NCBI GenBank assembly: GCA_002796245.1
Contig: PCWT01000023.1
Location: 84,724 to 119,668, forward strand
Direction: 5' to 3'
Source: Gammaproteobacteria bacterium CG11_big_fil_rev_8_21_14_0_20_46_22
GTDB taxonomy: Bacteria; Pseudomonadota; Gammaproteobacteria; UBA12402
Length of the DNA: 34,945 bases
A program made the position numbers and the translations under genes. The notes beneath the pieces were generated by a model. The model was given only the letters and a program-made list of their open reading frames with translations, searched no databases and was not told the DNA's origin. Positions 6,548 to 16,277 of the stretch are shown in pieces (the stretch's first letter is position 1; every line of letters begins with the position of its first letter).

Positions 6548-8629
6548 ATGGGCGCGACTTCTTCTCAACCAGTCTTTCACAATGCAGGCAATCCTTATGT
6601 CTCTGCGGCATATCAGCCTGGTGATCAGTCTGGTGATCAGTCTGGTGAAAACACCCCTTTAGTCAGTGCTGCACTTAATGCGCCCTTTGGGCTAACGCCA
6701 TTAGCCGATGCCATGACGCGCCTTAAAATCCAGCGGCTGAGTGAAGCTTCAAATAAAGTGAAGTGGGCGGCAAGAGGGTTGAGTTTGCTCATGGGTGCAG
6801 GCTGGGCGGGGTTATTGTCGTTTGGTCCTCAGGTCATTGAGGCAGCACATTACGCAACCCTTCACTTTCCTTGGATGCCGTTTGCTTTGGTGCGCTATGG
6901 TTTCTGGTTCGGGGTTTCTTTGTTTTCATCACTGAATAGTTTGGCGATGAGTCATTTTCTTTTAGGTAAGTGTTTAGTTTGGCGACACGGCGCTAAGCAA
7001 GAGGTTCAAGACATCAAAAACAGTAGCAAAAGCGTAAAAGCACTGACTGTTTTCAGTGTCATCTATAATGTTGCGATGTTTGGTTTAGGCGCGGCCTCGA
7101 TATACGCGGCGACGGCGGGTGTGCAGGATGCTTATGCGTATTTACAGCCGCTTTTAGCTGAAAATGACTACTTTGTGCCGAAGTGGGTTGGCTTGATGGC
7201 GACGGCGTTTTCGGCGTTTGGTACGAATATGTTGTTCATGTTCACGCGAGGTTTTTTCGGTGGCATGATGAACACAGTGTTTCATTTATCCCAATACACG
7301 ATGCCTTGTTGTCGCGCTGCACGTTACCGTGGCGGATTTGAATTTAAAGCCAATCGAACACGCCACTGTGTGCCGGCACGTTTTCACAGCGGTCGGGAAG
7401 CCATGTATCACTTGGGGCGTGCGTTTGATGAGATGCAAGATAAAAACCTAGGGAAAGCGATTGAAGGTCCTGTAGAGGTTTACAAGCAGGTTCGTCTTGA
7501 TAGTGAGAAAAAGCAAAACTTTTCGGAAAAGCTACAAAATAAAGCGACTGTAGACGATGCAGACATCGACCGTTTATACGAGCATTATGCGGTGTATTGC
7601 TCGATGAGAGAGATTGATGAAAATGGCCGAAAATATCTTCCGGGACGCAAATCGACGGGTGCTTGGTCTTTCTTTGGCGTAGTCAGCGGCATCACTGTGG
7701 GGCTTGCGGGTTCCTTGATGAACTTTATCGCGGGTTTGGACGCCGGTGGGCGATCGGGCGCTGGTGCAAGCTTGGCGGTCAGTGGTTTAATTTTGGCCTT
7801 GGGTAGTTTTATTGCCAATGCCTTGATTAACGTCATGGCTGCCGTGATGCTGCCAAAGTTGATTTATAATTTATTGATCAAGCCTTTTTTCCTTCTCTGT
7901 TGCCATGGTCAATACGGTAAAGATGCTTTGAGAAGCCCAGCCACCTTATTTGGCGAATGGTTTTTGAATGTGTTTGTCACGGCCATTGCGGCTGTGCCGG
8001 CCTTTAGTACCTTTGGCGGTGACTACGGTTTGACGCTGGAGATGATGAGCAATGTGTCAATACTTCAAGGTTTGCCTTCATTTTTAGGCGCCTTTTTGAG
8101 TATTACACCGGCGGCGGCGCTAGCGTCACTGGTGTTATACGCTGTGGTGAACAAGCTCGCCGAGCTGGTGAAAACGTTTGTTCGCGAGCGGGTGTATCAA
8201 AACACTATTGGGAAGAGCTTTGCCCCAGATCCAACGCGGGCAAATAACGCGAGTCTTCATGGCACTATTAAAGGCTCTCGCTTCCCCTCAGTAGCGGCTA
8301 AGGAAGCCTGTGCTCAATTCAAGGGCGCACGTGGGCGTTATGAGCGCTTTGTTGGGGCTATGCCTTCTGGTGAGTTTAATGAGCACGCGACATTCTTTGC
8401 AGAGTTCTATCGTGAAAATCCGCCAGGCCAAACGCCGGCCGGCCTTAATGACTCGGTTCGCTCTGATGAAGCGTGTGTTGATATTGGCGAACAAAAGCCC
8501 GCAGCGCCGGTGGCTCGTGCCCATAGGTTTTTTGCGCCCAAAGTTAATGGGGATAGAGGGCTGCCTAGCTCTGCTTCGGGCGCCTCAATCGTTATCGCCC
8601 CTGATTCGCCAGTTGTCGCTGCGGTTTAA
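6548..8629 (+). CDS. Multi-span membrane protein of unknown function, paralogue 2
   Basis: A protein of 693 residues from ATG 6548; an in-frame TTG at 6503 would add 15 residues but lies upstream of the likely transcription start. It is paralogous to 4538-6379: TPLADAMTRLK, FGTNMLFM, HLSQY, LYEHYAVYCSMR, AVMLPKLIY, ITPAAAL, AHRFFA near the C-terminus. It is longer because of an N-terminal polar extension with a GDQSGDQSGE repeat, extra residues mid-protein (ETKANRTRH region) and a longer tail. Membrane spans follow the same order as in paralogue 1. Function is unknown. A tandem duplication followed by divergence explains the pair, which lies between prfB and lysS. Confidence 0.75.
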   Translation: MGATSSQPVFHNAGNPYVSAAYQPGDQSGDQSGENTPLVSAALNAPFGLTPLADAMTRLKIQRLSEASNKVKWAARGLSLLMGAGWAGLLSFGPQVIEAAHYATLHFPWMPFALVRYGFWFGVSLFSSLNSLAMSHFLLGKCLVWRHGAKQEVQDIKNSSKSVKALTVFSVIYNVAMFGLGAASIYAATAGVQDAYAYLQPLLAENDYFVPKWVGLMATAFSAFGTNMLFMFTRGFFGGMMNTVFHLSQYTMPCCRAARYRGGFEFKANRTRHCVPARFHSGREAMYHLGRAFDEMQDKNLGKAIEGPVEVYKQVRLDSEKKQNFSEKLQNKATVDDADIDRLYEHYAVYCSMREIDENGRKYLPGRKSTGAWSFFGVVSGITVGLAGSLMNFIAGLDAGGRSGAGASLAVSGLILALGSFIANALINVMAAVMLPKLIYNLLIKPFFLLCCHGQYGKDALRSPATLFGEWFLNVFVTAIAAVPAFSTFGGDYGLTLEMMSNVSILQGLPSFLGAFLSITPAAALASLVLYAVVNKLAELVKTFVRERVYQNTIGKSFAPDPTRANNASLHGTIKGSRFPSVAAKEACAQFKGARGRYERFVGAMPSGEFNEHATFFAEFYRENPPGQTPAGLNDSVRSDEACVDIGEQKPAAPVARAHRFFAPKVNGDRGLPSSASGASIVIAPDSPVVAAV
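6618..6648 (+). repeat. 12-bp tandem repeat within paralogue 2
   Basis: CTGGTGATCAGT occurs twice (6618-6629, 6630-6641), followed by a partial CTGGTGA. It encodes the repeated GDQS near residue 30 of the protein. Unit length is a multiple of three, so copy changes would preserve the frame. Confidence 0.8.
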
Positions 8630-8643
8630 TCTTAGCGAGAGCT

Positions 8644-8672
8644 TTGCCAAGCTTATGGGCTTTGTGTAGAAT
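8644..8672 (+). promoter_or_regulatory. Predicted lysS promoter
   Basis: TTGCCA (8644-8649), 17-bp spacer, TAGAAT (8667-8672), 31 bp before the lysS ATG. It suggests lysS is now transcribed on its own rather than from prfB. Confidence 0.6.
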
Positions 8673-8703
8673 CACAGCCTTTGTTGATAGCTGAGAGCAA
8701 GCC

Positions 8704-10206
8704 ATGAGCACAGAGCACGAAATACTGGACGAGAATACCTTAGTCGCGATTCGCCGCGAGAAGCTAAACGGTTTGCGCCAGGCGAAAAAGGCCTATCCCA
8801 ACACCTTTAGGCGTGAGCATTTCGCAGCCGATTTGCACACGGCGTATGATCAATATTCCAAAGAAGCGTTGGCTGAGCAGGACAGGGTGGCAGTCACCGT
8901 GGCTGGCCGGATTATGCTCAAGCGTTTGATGGGTAAAGCCGCGTTTATGACCATTCAAGATATGTCCGCACCCATTCAGCTCTATTTGCGTCAAAACGAT
9001 TTGCCTGAGGGCGCGTTTGATGAGGTCAAAGAGTGGGATATTGGGGACATTGTCGGCGCTAAAGGGTATCTTTTTAAAACGAACACGGGTGAATTGTCGG
9101 TGCATGTGGAAGAGGCTGTGCTGCTCACTAAAAACTTGCGCCCTTTGCCTGAAAAATTCCACGGCGTGACGGATACCGAAATTAAATATCGTCAGCGTTA
9201 CCTGGATTTAATGATGAGCGAAGCATCTAGAAATAAGTTCATCTTACGATCAAAAACTATCGATTATATTCGTCACTTTTTACTTAAGCGTCGTTACATC
9301 GAAGTGGAAACACCAATGATGCATGTCTTAGCTGGCGGGGCTTTGGCTAAGCCGTTTGCCACGCACCATAATGCTCTTGATATGCCATTGTACATGCGTA
9401 TCGCGCCCGAGTTGTATTTAAAGCGCTTGTTAGTGGGCGGGCTTGAGCGTGTGTTTGAGATTAACCGTAATTTCCGAAACGAAGGTTTGTCCACACGTCA
9501 CAACCCTGAATTTACCATGTTGGAATTTTACGAAGCGTATGCGACTTACGAAGACACCATGGCTATTTGTGAGACGATGTTACGCGGTTTAGTCGAATCG
9601 GTCACGGGTAAAACAACCTTGGATTACCAGGGCGACACCTTTGATTTTGCCAAACCGTTTCGGCGCATGAGTGTGTCTGATGCTGTCTTGCATTACAACC
9701 CGGACATCAAAGCTTGCGATATCCAAAAACTTGATGCCATGAAAGCGCACGCGAAACGTTTAAAAATTAAGCTTGAAGACAGCTGGGGCTTGGGGCGTAT
9801 TCATATCGAAATTTTTGAAGAAACAGCCGAGCACCAGCTTAAACAACCAACTTTCATCACGCAATACCCGGCAGAGATGTCGCCTTTGGCGCGTCGTAAT
9901 GATGAAAACCCTGAGATCACCGATCGCTTTGAATTGTTTATCGCAGGCCGTGAATTAGCCAATTCCTTTTCTGAATTAAACGACGCTGAAGATCAAGCAG
10001 AGCGTTTTAAAGCACAAATGGCTGCAAAAGCTTCAGGTGATGATGAAGCGATGGCGTATGACGAAGATTACGTGACCGCACTAGAATACGGCATGCCGCC
10101 AGCTGCTGGCGTAGGCATTGGTATTGATCGTTTGGTGATGCTGTTGACTGACTCACCATCGATTCGGGATGTGATACTGTTTCCACACATGCGCCCAAAA
10201 GTATAG
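8704..10206 (+). CDS. lysS: Lysyl-tRNA synthetase, class II
   Basis: This cytoplasmic enzyme charges tRNA-Lys with lysine using ATP. The 500 residues match the usual length. An N-terminal OB-fold anticodon-binding domain ([20 protein letters not shown], about 60-150) precedes the class II catalytic core. Motif 2 is at about 250-275 ([20 protein letters not shown]) and motif 3 near 470 ([20 protein letters not shown]). The [10 protein letters not shown] block near 160 is also typical. Conserved order in many gammaproteobacteria is prfB-lysS; here two paralogous membrane genes intervene. The amidase gene follows after 11 bp and may be co-transcribed. Confidence 0.97.
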   Translation: MSTEHEILDENTLVAIRREKLNGLRQAKKAYPNTFRREHFAADLHTAYDQYSKEALAEQDRVAVTVAGRIMLKRLMGKAAFMTIQDMSAPIQLYLRQNDLPEGAFDEVKEWDIGDIVGAKGYLFKTNTGELSVHVEEAVLLTKNLRPLPEKFHGVTDTEIKYRQRYLDLMMSEASRNKFILRSKTIDYIRHFLLKRRYIEVETPMMHVLAGGALAKPFATHHNALDMPLYMRIAPELYLKRLLVGGLERVFEINRNFRNEGLSTRHNPEFTMLEFYEAYATYEDTMAICETMLRGLVESVTGKTTLDYQGDTFDFAKPFRRMSVSDAVLHYNPDIKACDIQKLDAMKAHAKRLKIKLEDSWGLGRIHIEIFEETAEHQLKQPTFITQYPAEMSPLARRNDENPEITDRFELFIAGRELANSFSELNDAEDQAERFKAQMAAKASGDDEAMAYDEDYVTALEYGMPPAAGVGIGIDRLVMLLTDSPSIRDVILFPHMRPKV

Positions 10207-10217
10207 GACAATGACGG

Positions 10218-11639
10218 ATGAAATTCGAAGACTACCGCCAATATGATGCTCTAGGGCTCGCTGAACTTGTGAAGACAAAGGCTGTCACGCCTGCTGAACT
10301 CATCGATTGCGCGATTGCACGTTGTGAAGCGATAAATCCTAAAATTAATGCTGTAGTGGCCACTGATTTTGATCGTGCGCGCGAGCATCACTGTGATTTA
10401 AATGCCCCGTTTGCGGGCGTACCCTTTTTAATGAAAGACTCTGATGCCTATCAAGCCGGTTTGCCAGCCACCTTTGGCAGCCGATTATGTGAAAAATTTA
10501 TCCCACAAAAAGACTCAGGCTTAGTCACGCGGTTTAAACAGGCAGGCGTAACTATCTTTGGGCGCACGAACAGCTGCGAGTTTGGTTTAAAGTACATGAC
10601 TGAGCCTGAGCTTCATGGTCCAACGAACAACCCTTGGGACGTGTCACGCACACCCGGCGGCTCATCGGGTGGTTCGGCCGCGGCGGTGGCTTCTGGCATC
10701 ACACCGATGGCGCATGCCAACGATGGCGGCGGCTCCATTCGCGTGCCGGCATCGTGCACAGGCTTATTCGGTTTAAAACCTGCTCGTGCTCGTATCTCCA
10801 TCGGTCCAGAGCAGGGTGAGCTGTGGAATGGCTTGGCCTGCGATTTCATCTTGTCACGCAGTGTGCGTGATGCAGCGGCTATGTTGGATTGTATGGCCGG
10901 TTATCAAGTGGGCGATCCTTATTGCGCGCCACCAGCGCCATCGTCATTTTTAGCGGCCTTAAATGAGTCATTACCTCGCTTACGTATTTGTGTCTCCTTT
11001 GATACCGGTGTGCCGGGTTTAAAACCTGACGAGGATGCGGTGGCGGCCGTTAATCAGGCTGCCGAACTCTGTCAAAATTTGGGCCATGAGGTGCGCTTTG
11101 AGGCGCCAGCGTTTGATCGCCAAGCGATAGAATCTGCCGCTGCTGTTATCATTTGCGTCAATGCTAAAGCCGCCATTACAAGCTTAGCTAAGCTTATTGC
11201 TTGCGCACACCCCCTTGAAAAAATCGAGGCATCCACGCGGTATATGGTCGAGCGTGGCGAGCAATATTGTGCCGCGGATTTTTGTTTAGCCTTGCAAACG
11301 CTGCACAATGAAAGCCGAAAGGTTGTCGCTGAATTTGAACGCTTTGATGTATTACTCACGCCAGTGACAACGAGTGCAGCGGTGAAAACGGGTGCGCTGA
11401 AAGAAAAAGAAAAAGATCTTGAAAGCTTGTGGGCAGCACAAGTTGGTTTTGCTCCATATACTTCATTATTTAATTTTACCGGCCAGCCTGCGATGTCTGT
11501 GCCGCTGTATTGGAACACAGCAGGCCTGCCTTTAGGCGTGCAATTTGTCGGCCCTTATTCAGGCGAGCTGCGTTTGATGCAGTTGGCAAAACAGTTGGAG
11601 GAAGCAGCGCCGTGGTTTTATCGTGTACCATCGATATGA
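10218..11639 (+). CDS. Amidase signature family hydrolase
   Basis: A 473-residue amidase-signature enzyme with the full catalytic triad: Lys73 (FLMKDSD), cis-Ser149 (PGGSSGGS) and nucleophile Ser173 (DGGGSIRVPASCTG). GLFGLKPARARIS follows as in the family. These enzymes hydrolyse amides; GatA, the glutaminase subunit of the tRNA amidotransferase, is a relative. No gatB or gatC lies nearby and the C-terminal half is more like stand-alone amidases, so GatA is unlikely. The substrate cannot be read. It starts 11 bp after lysS with a weak ribosome-binding site, suggesting read-through from lysS. Confidence 0.88.
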   Translation: MKFEDYRQYDALGLAELVKTKAVTPAELIDCAIARCEAINPKINAVVATDFDRAREHHCDLNAPFAGVPFLMKDSDAYQAGLPATFGSRLCEKFIPQKDSGLVTRFKQAGVTIFGRTNSCEFGLKYMTEPELHGPTNNPWDVSRTPGGSSGGSAAAVASGITPMAHANDGGGSIRVPASCTGLFGLKPARARISIGPEQGELWNGLACDFILSRSVRDAAAMLDCMAGYQVGDPYCAPPAPSSFLAALNESLPRLRICVSFDTGVPGLKPDEDAVAAVNQAAELCQNLGHEVRFEAPAFDRQAIESAAAVIICVNAKAAITSLAKLIACAHPLEKIEASTRYMVERGEQYCAADFCLALQTLHNESRKVVAEFERFDVLLTPVTTSAAVKTGALKEKEKDLESLWAAQVGFAPYTSLFNFTGQPAMSVPLYWNTAGLPLGVQFVGPYSGELRLMQLAKQLEEAAPWFYRVPSI

Positions 11640-11756
11640 GTAGACGATTAATCAGCTGGATGGCAAAGAAAAATACTATTTCTCAAAGAGATGCGTCGAT
11701 GCATTAGATTTTGGTGAATGGTTACCATAAGTTTAATAATATACATTGGATTTGAA

Positions 11757-13367
11757 ATGCAAGACAAAACATTAAGTAGTGATTTGGAAGCTGATTCAGA
11801 GGTAAGAGATGGCGCTTCAGTGCTCTCTTTGCCAGATGATGAGGTAAGAAGCGAGTTTCCGCTGTCATTACATTTTAGCAGGGGCGCTCAATTAGAGCTT
11901 TGTTTTGACGCGCGTGCGGATGATGGAGGGAGTTACTGTCTTTTTTTGGTTTCTTACCCTGAGGAGGATAGGAAGCTTATTGCTGCTTTTGCGCATAGCA
12001 GCTTTGTTGAGCAGTTGGTTTCGTGTTTTAAAGCCTCTGATGTCGCCGCGCTCAAGGCGCTTATCTCGCCAGAGACCGCGCCGCTAAATCTTGCTGCTTT
12101 ATGCACTATTTGGGATCAGCATGTTAATAGCACTGCTTCGTATACAGAGATTCTTGGGGCTTACCTTGAGGCCATAGAAGGGCTTGAAGCAATCCCTGAT
12201 CAGTATACGATAATCGCTCGATACTCCCTATCCCCCCCCCTTGATTTTTTTTTAGTGAAAGATTGCTGGGCAAGACAACATTTTTTATTGTTGAGGTTTT
12301 CGAAGTGGGAGATTGGAAGAATTATTGTCATATCTAGCAGCGATGAGCTTGAGTCGCTAAAAGCGTTTTTTGAGGCAAAAAATAGCGAGTTAAGCTGGCT
12401 CTACCGTTTTTCAAAGGATGTTGCTGGTGTCGCGGCTTTGATAACCCTGGAATTTGAGAGACCAAAAAAATATTTTGCTGATGAGCTAAAGTTAGCTGCT
12501 GAGCATTTAAAAACTCGTTTTAGGGATCTTAGGGTTTCGTACTTGAGGAAAAGGGAGGCGGAGGCAAAAAGATTTTCAAAACTCGCTACGCCCCCCGAAA
12601 AATCGTCAGCTACCGCGGGCTGCGCGCCATCGGCTTTGCCTATCCATGGCGCGTGCGAGCGAAGAAGATCGCGCGTCACCTTTGATCATCGCAGCACCTC
12701 GACCCCGGCCTGTTTTTTTGCTTCAGGCGCAGGCTTGCTTGCACGACGTATGACCCATAACGGCTTGGTTTTAGCTTTATGGGTAGACCCTGATACATCA
12801 CAATGCGGCATCACCTTTTCTACGCTAGGGGATTCTATTTTTTGCTCGGCTCGTTTGAAAAATTTAAAGCCAACTGAAATTTCAAAGCTTCAAACTGAAA
12901 TTAGTGAAGGTCGCTTGGGGATTTTTTTAACCGATAGCATTCAAAGAGCACTTCTCGCGGGTGGCGGTGATTCTCACATGGTTGAGTTTATACTCGCTGA
13001 GGCAAAAAAAGAAAAAATTATCTTGAGTATTGGGATGTATCAATTGAGGTTTTGCTTCTATAGGGGTGAGACAGAAAGTGAGAATGGGTATTATTTAGAG
13101 CTTATTCACCTTGGTAGTTTTGATTTTTTTATACATTGCCCTGTCTTAAATTTATCAGCCCATGCCTTGGTGACATGTTTTATCTATCGTAAAACAGATG
13201 CGATCGCTGATTGTTTACAGCGTGGTGAGCAAAACGATGAAAGGACAGAGGCCTTCGCTAGTTTGTTAGCTCAGTTGTTTAAGAAGGCTGGCAGGATTGA
13301 ACTTTCTGCCGCTATTGCACATTATGAATCGTGTTTAAAAAAACCCACTGTCAACATGCCCCCCTAG
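11757..13367 (+). CDS. Unknown protein with four divergent internal repeats
   Basis: A 536-residue protein from ATG 11757 (MQDKTLSSDLEADSEVRDGA); an in-frame ATG at 11718 adds 13 residues but has a poorer context. No signal peptide, membrane span or known motif was recognised. By eye it contains four similar units of about 100-130 residues. Each has a hydrophobic strand, a variable acidic loop, a second strand ending near 'GxY/F-x-L', then a helical stretch: LELCFDARADDGGSYCLFLV, FFLVKDCWARQHFLLLRF, LVLALWVDPDTSQCGITF and LRFCFYRGETESENGYYLEL. A polar linker near residues 270-310 separates units 2 and 3. The gene carries a C9 and a T9 run. Its end overlaps the convergent symporter gene by 17 bp. 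Confidence 0.65.
   Translation: MQDKTLSSDLEADSEVRDGASVLSLPDDEVRSEFPLSLHFSRGAQLELCFDARADDGGSYCLFLVSYPEEDRKLIAAFAHSSFVEQLVSCFKASDVAALKALISPETAPLNLAALCTIWDQHVNSTASYTEILGAYLEAIEGLEAIPDQYTIIARYSLSPPLDFFLVKDCWARQHFLLLRFSKWEIGRIIVISSSDELESLKAFFEAKNSELSWLYRFSKDVAGVAALITLEFERPKKYFADELKLAAEHLKTRFRDLRVSYLRKREAEAKRFSKLATPPEKSSATAGCAPSALPIHGACERRRSRVTFDHRSTSTPACFFASGAGLLARRMTHNGLVLALWVDPDTSQCGITFSTLGDSIFCSARLKNLKPTEISKLQTEISEGRLGIFLTDSIQRALLAGGGDSHMVEFILAEAKKEKIILSIGMYQLRFCFYRGETESENGYYLELIHLGSFDFFIHCPVLNLSAHALVTCFIYRKTDAIADCLQRGEQNDERTEAFASLLAQLFKKAGRIELSAAIAHYESCLKKPTVNMPP
12232..12253 (+). repeat. C9 and T9 homopolymer tracts inside the repeat-protein gene
   Basis: Nine C (12232-12240) and nine T (12245-12253) separated by TTGA. 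The reading frame is intact with these lengths (LSPPLDFFLV). Either tract could slip and cause phase variation, or could mark a sequencing-length error. Confidence 0.7.
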
Positions 13368-14742
13368 CATTTTTCTGCTTTTGAAATGGCTTTGAAAGCA
13401 TAAATCCAATTAAATTACCCACTACGCCAATCACTAAGCCGTTAATTTCAAAAGGTGAGTGTAGCATTAACGACCAAATAAGCATGGCGCCAATACCACA
13501 ACAAGCACCTATAAAAAAATCTTGGGCCTTTACTGAAAAATTAAATATTACTGCGACTAAAGGAACGATGATAATGGGTGCCCAAAAATTATAAGCGTAC
13601 AATAGTATATCTAATACATTATTAATGCTTAATGCAAAAACGAGCGCACCAATGCCGACAAATAAAGTGCTTCCCTTGGCTAGGCGTAATAAAGTATTGG
13701 GTCGCCAAGCGCTACGAGAAAGGGGTTTGACGATATCATTGACAAACGCTACAGATGCAGCATTCAAAAAACCGGCAGCGGAAGACATAATAATAGCTAC
13801 CAATCCGGCAATCACAAATCCTTTTACTCCAATAGGTAAAATCATTTTTACTACGTAGGGCAATGCGCTGTTTGAGTTAATATGCGGATTTAATGCAAAA
13901 GCGATCAAGCCGATCGCGCCAGCGATTAAGAAAAAAGGAATCGATAAAATTCCGCTCGCCAATACACCATTGCGCGTTGCGCGAGCGGTTTTAGCCATGA
14001 ATAAGCGCTGCACATAGGGCGGCACTAACGCTTCGCCAAATATAAACGTAATAAATAGGCCGATAAATAATGACAGATGATCATGCCCCTTCCAGAAATA
14101 GAGATACTCATGCGGTACGCGTTGCGCGATAGGTTGCCAGCCACCAAAATGAATTAATCCCATAATCAACGTTAGCGGAATACCGATAACTAAAACGCAA
14201 AATTGTAAAATATCGGTATAAACGACAGCCCGCATGCCGCCTAGTGATGAATAAATAATAATGATAGCGAAGCTAACCAGCGTGGCCCAGAGCGGATTTA
14301 TCGTAAAGAAAGTCCCAAAGATCGCCGTCATAGCGCCGACTTGCGCACCTAAAATACCAGTGCAGACTAACACTGAAAAAAGACCGGTAACCACTTTAGC
14401 GCCATTTCCGTAACGCTTTGCAATGATATCTCCAATCGACAAGCAGTCTCGGTAAGCATCCATCCTAGGCGCAATGATTAACGCGACCAAAATTTCTTTC
14501 AGGCTAAAACCTAACAAGGCAAATGCATACAACATGCCTGCTTGATAAACCTTTGCGGCATTACCTAATGTATACCCGCCTCCAATGAATGAAGCCGATA
14601 AGGTAGCAAAGATAGCAGCACTACTAAAGGCGCGATGCCCTACTGAGAAGCGATCAAAATCGACGATGTGTTTACTCGACTTTATCCCTATAAACAAACT
14701 TGCTGCTAGAAAAATGATGACAATGCTGGCGTCTATCCACAC
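13351..14742 (-). CDS. Sodium:solute symporter (SSS family)
   Basis: A 463-residue integral membrane protein with about 12-13 spans, starting DASIVIIFLAASLFIGIKSS. The family's first-helix and loop features follow: FSVGHRAFSSAAIFATLSAS, then FIGGGYTLGNAAKVYQAGM, and SSLGGMRAVVYTDILQFCVL around residues 165-185. Such carriers couple uptake of amino acids, sugars, proline or acetate to Na+ entry. It starts at GTG 14742 with AGGA about 10 nt upstream, 56 bp after sdaA on the same strand. Serine or another amino acid is therefore a reasonable but unproven substrate. Its 3' end overlaps the convergent repeat-protein gene. Confidence 0.88.
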   Translation of the reverse strand: MWIDASIVIIFLAASLFIGIKSSKHIVDFDRFSVGHRAFSSAAIFATLSASFIGGGYTLGNAAKVYQAGMLYAFALLGFSLKEILVALIIAPRMDAYRDCLSIGDIIAKRYGNGAKVVTGLFSVLVCTGILGAQVGAMTAIFGTFFTINPLWATLVSFAIIIIYSSLGGMRAVVYTDILQFCVLVIGIPLTLIMGLIHFGGWQPIAQRVPHEYLYFWKGHDHLSLFIGLFITFIFGEALVPPYVQRLFMAKTARATRNGVLASGILSIPFFLIAGAIGLIAFALNPHINSNSALPYVVKMILPIGVKGFVIAGLVAIIMSSAAGFLNAASVAFVNDIVKPLSRSAWRPNTLLRLAKGSTLFVGIGALVFALSINNVLDILLYAYNFWAPIIIVPLVAVIFNFSVKAQDFFIGACCGIGAMLIWSLMLHSPFEINGLVIGVVGNLIGFMLSKPFQKQKNARGAC

Positions 14743-14798
14743 TGGAAGTTATCCTTGTTATATCCCTAAAACAAAACTGATCATAACAATAACACGCC

Positions 14799-16175
14799 CT
14801 AACACTCAATCACATTCACCCGAATTTTTGCCAGGCCCCCTTTAGAGGTTTCTTTGTACATATCGGTCATGTCTTTGCCCGTGCGTTTCATGGTGTCGAT
14901 CACTTTATCCAGCGAGACTTTTTTATCACGCCCCGTTTCCATCATGGCCAGGCGAGAGATGTTCACGGCTTTGGTTGCGCCTACCGCATTGCGTTCGATA
15001 CAGGGAATTTGTACAAGGCCTGCAATCGGATCGCAGGTTAAGCCCAAGCTGTGTTCCATCGCAATTTCAGCGGCGTTTTCCACTTGCAGTAAATCACCAC
15101 CCAGCACGGCGGTTAAGGCACCTGCGGCCATCGATGTGGCCACGCCCACTTCACCCTGGCAGCCGACTTCAGCCGCTGAAATAGAAGCGCCTTTTTTGTA
15201 AAGCGCAGCGATGGCGGCACTGGTGAGTAAAAAATCGATACTCTTTTGTTCGGTCACATTGGGGTAAAAAGTTTCGTAGTAATACAAAACCGCAGGGATT
15301 ACGCCTGCAGCACCGTTAGTCGGCGCGGTGACTACGCGACTGCCGGCGGCATTTTCTTCGTTCACGGCAATCGCAAACATACTGAGCCAATCCAGGCTTT
15401 CGATGTCTTTGTAGTTTGCCGGCTTGTCATGCTCTGAGAGTTTATCGTACAGGTGCGGTGCACGACGTTTCACCTCGAGCCCGCCGGGCAAAGTGCCGCG
15501 TGTTTTTAAGCCTTTTTCCACCGAGCGGCGCATGGCTTCGGCAATCGCCAAGATACCTTCGCGGACTTCGCTTTCTGAACGCAGTGCCACTTCGTTTTGA
15601 TACATCACTTCGGCAATGGTCAGCGTGTGTTGATTACACTGTACAAAAAGCTCATCAGCTGAGTTAAACGGATAGGGCACTTCGGAGGGTGCGACTAAAT
15701 TATCTTCCAAGGTTTCACTTTCATGCACCACAAAGCCGCCGCCAATCGAGTAATAACAGTCTGTTTGAAGGGTATGGCCTTTTTCGTCAAACGCTGTAAA
15801 ACGCATACCATTAGTGTGATACGGCAGACGGTCGACAAGGTTAAAGATAAACTCTTTATCGAAATCAAAATCAATGCTGTGTTTGCCGTTGAGCAGTAGA
15901 GTTTTATCGTGTTTTAGCGTTTCGAAACATGCGTTAATGCTGTCTGGGTCGATAGTTTCAGGCTGTTCGCCGAGCAAGCCCATGATAATGGCTTTATCGG
16001 TACCGTGGCCTACACCGGTATGTGCAAGTGAGCCAAAAATTTCAACTTTTAGCGCGTGCACTGCCGCGAGGTTTTTCACGCTATTGATAAAGCGATAGGC
16101 AGCGCGCATCGGGCCGACGGTGTGTGAACTGGATGGCCCAACGCCAATGGTGAACATTTCAAAAATACTGATCAT
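14799..16175 (-). CDS. sdaA: L-serine ammonia-lyase (iron-sulfur serine dehydratase)
   Basis: The enzyme converts L-serine to pyruvate and ammonia using a [4Fe-4S] cluster. The 458-residue single chain has the N-terminal beta domain ([20 protein letters not shown]) and the alpha domain with cluster cysteines in [28 protein letters not shown] and [12 protein letters not shown]. The last residue is Cys (RVNVIEC). In the Legionella enzyme the C-terminal Cys enters the active site as fourth cluster ligand, so the same tail-in-mouth arrangement is expected. GGAG lies 8 nt before the ATG. The symporter gene follows 56 bp downstream. Confidence 0.96.
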   Translation of the reverse strand: MISIFEMFTIGVGPSSSHTVGPMRAAYRFINSVKNLAAVHALKVEIFGSLAHTGVGHGTDKAIIMGLLGEQPETIDPDSINACFETLKHDKTLLLNGKHSIDFDFDKEFIFNLVDRLPYHTNGMRFTAFDEKGHTLQTDCYYSIGGGFVVHESETLEDNLVAPSEVPYPFNSADELFVQCNQHTLTIAEVMYQNEVALRSESEVREGILAIAEAMRRSVEKGLKTRGTLPGGLEVKRRAPHLYDKLSEHDKPANYKDIESLDWLSMFAIAVNEENAAGSRVVTAPTNGAAGVIPAVLYYYETFYPNVTEQKSIDFLLTSAAIAALYKKGASISAAEVGCQGEVGVATSMAAGALTAVLGGDLLQVENAAEIAMEHSLGLTCDPIAGLVQIPCIERNAVGATKAVNISRLAMMETGRDKKVSLDKVIDTMKRTGKDMTDMYKETSKGGLAKIRVNVIEC

Positions 16176-16199
16176 GGCGTCTGCTCCAGAGTTTTGGCT

Positions 16200-16228
16200 A
16201 GTCTAGCCTGGAGGTAAACATTGGGCAA
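16200..16228 (-). promoter_or_regulatory. sdaA: Predicted sdaA promoter (minus strand)
   Basis: On the minus strand TTGCCC (16228-16223), 17-bp spacer, TAGACT (16205-16200), about 25 bp before the sdaA start codon. It would drive sdaA and the symporter. Confidence 0.55.
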
Positions 16229-16242
16229 GAGGGTGTTGGGGT

Positions 16243-16271
16243 TTGCCGAGAATTGTGACTCGGGTTACACT
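16243..16271 (+). promoter_or_regulatory. ampG: Predicted ampG promoter, implying a leaderless transcript
   Basis: TTGCCG (16243-16248), 17-bp spacer, TACACT (16266-16271). Only six bases separate the -10 from ATG 16278, so transcription would start at or next to the start codon. Confidence 0.45.
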
Positions 16272-16277
16272 GCCCCC

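Noticed and set aside
10218-11639. GatA subunit of the tRNA amidotransferase
   Set aside because: The amidase triad is present but no gatB/gatC is adjacent, and the C-terminal half looks like stand-alone amidases.
14854-16098. Plus-strand frames opposite sdaA
   Set aside because: They are mirror frames of a clearly coding minus-strand gene with strong family motifs.
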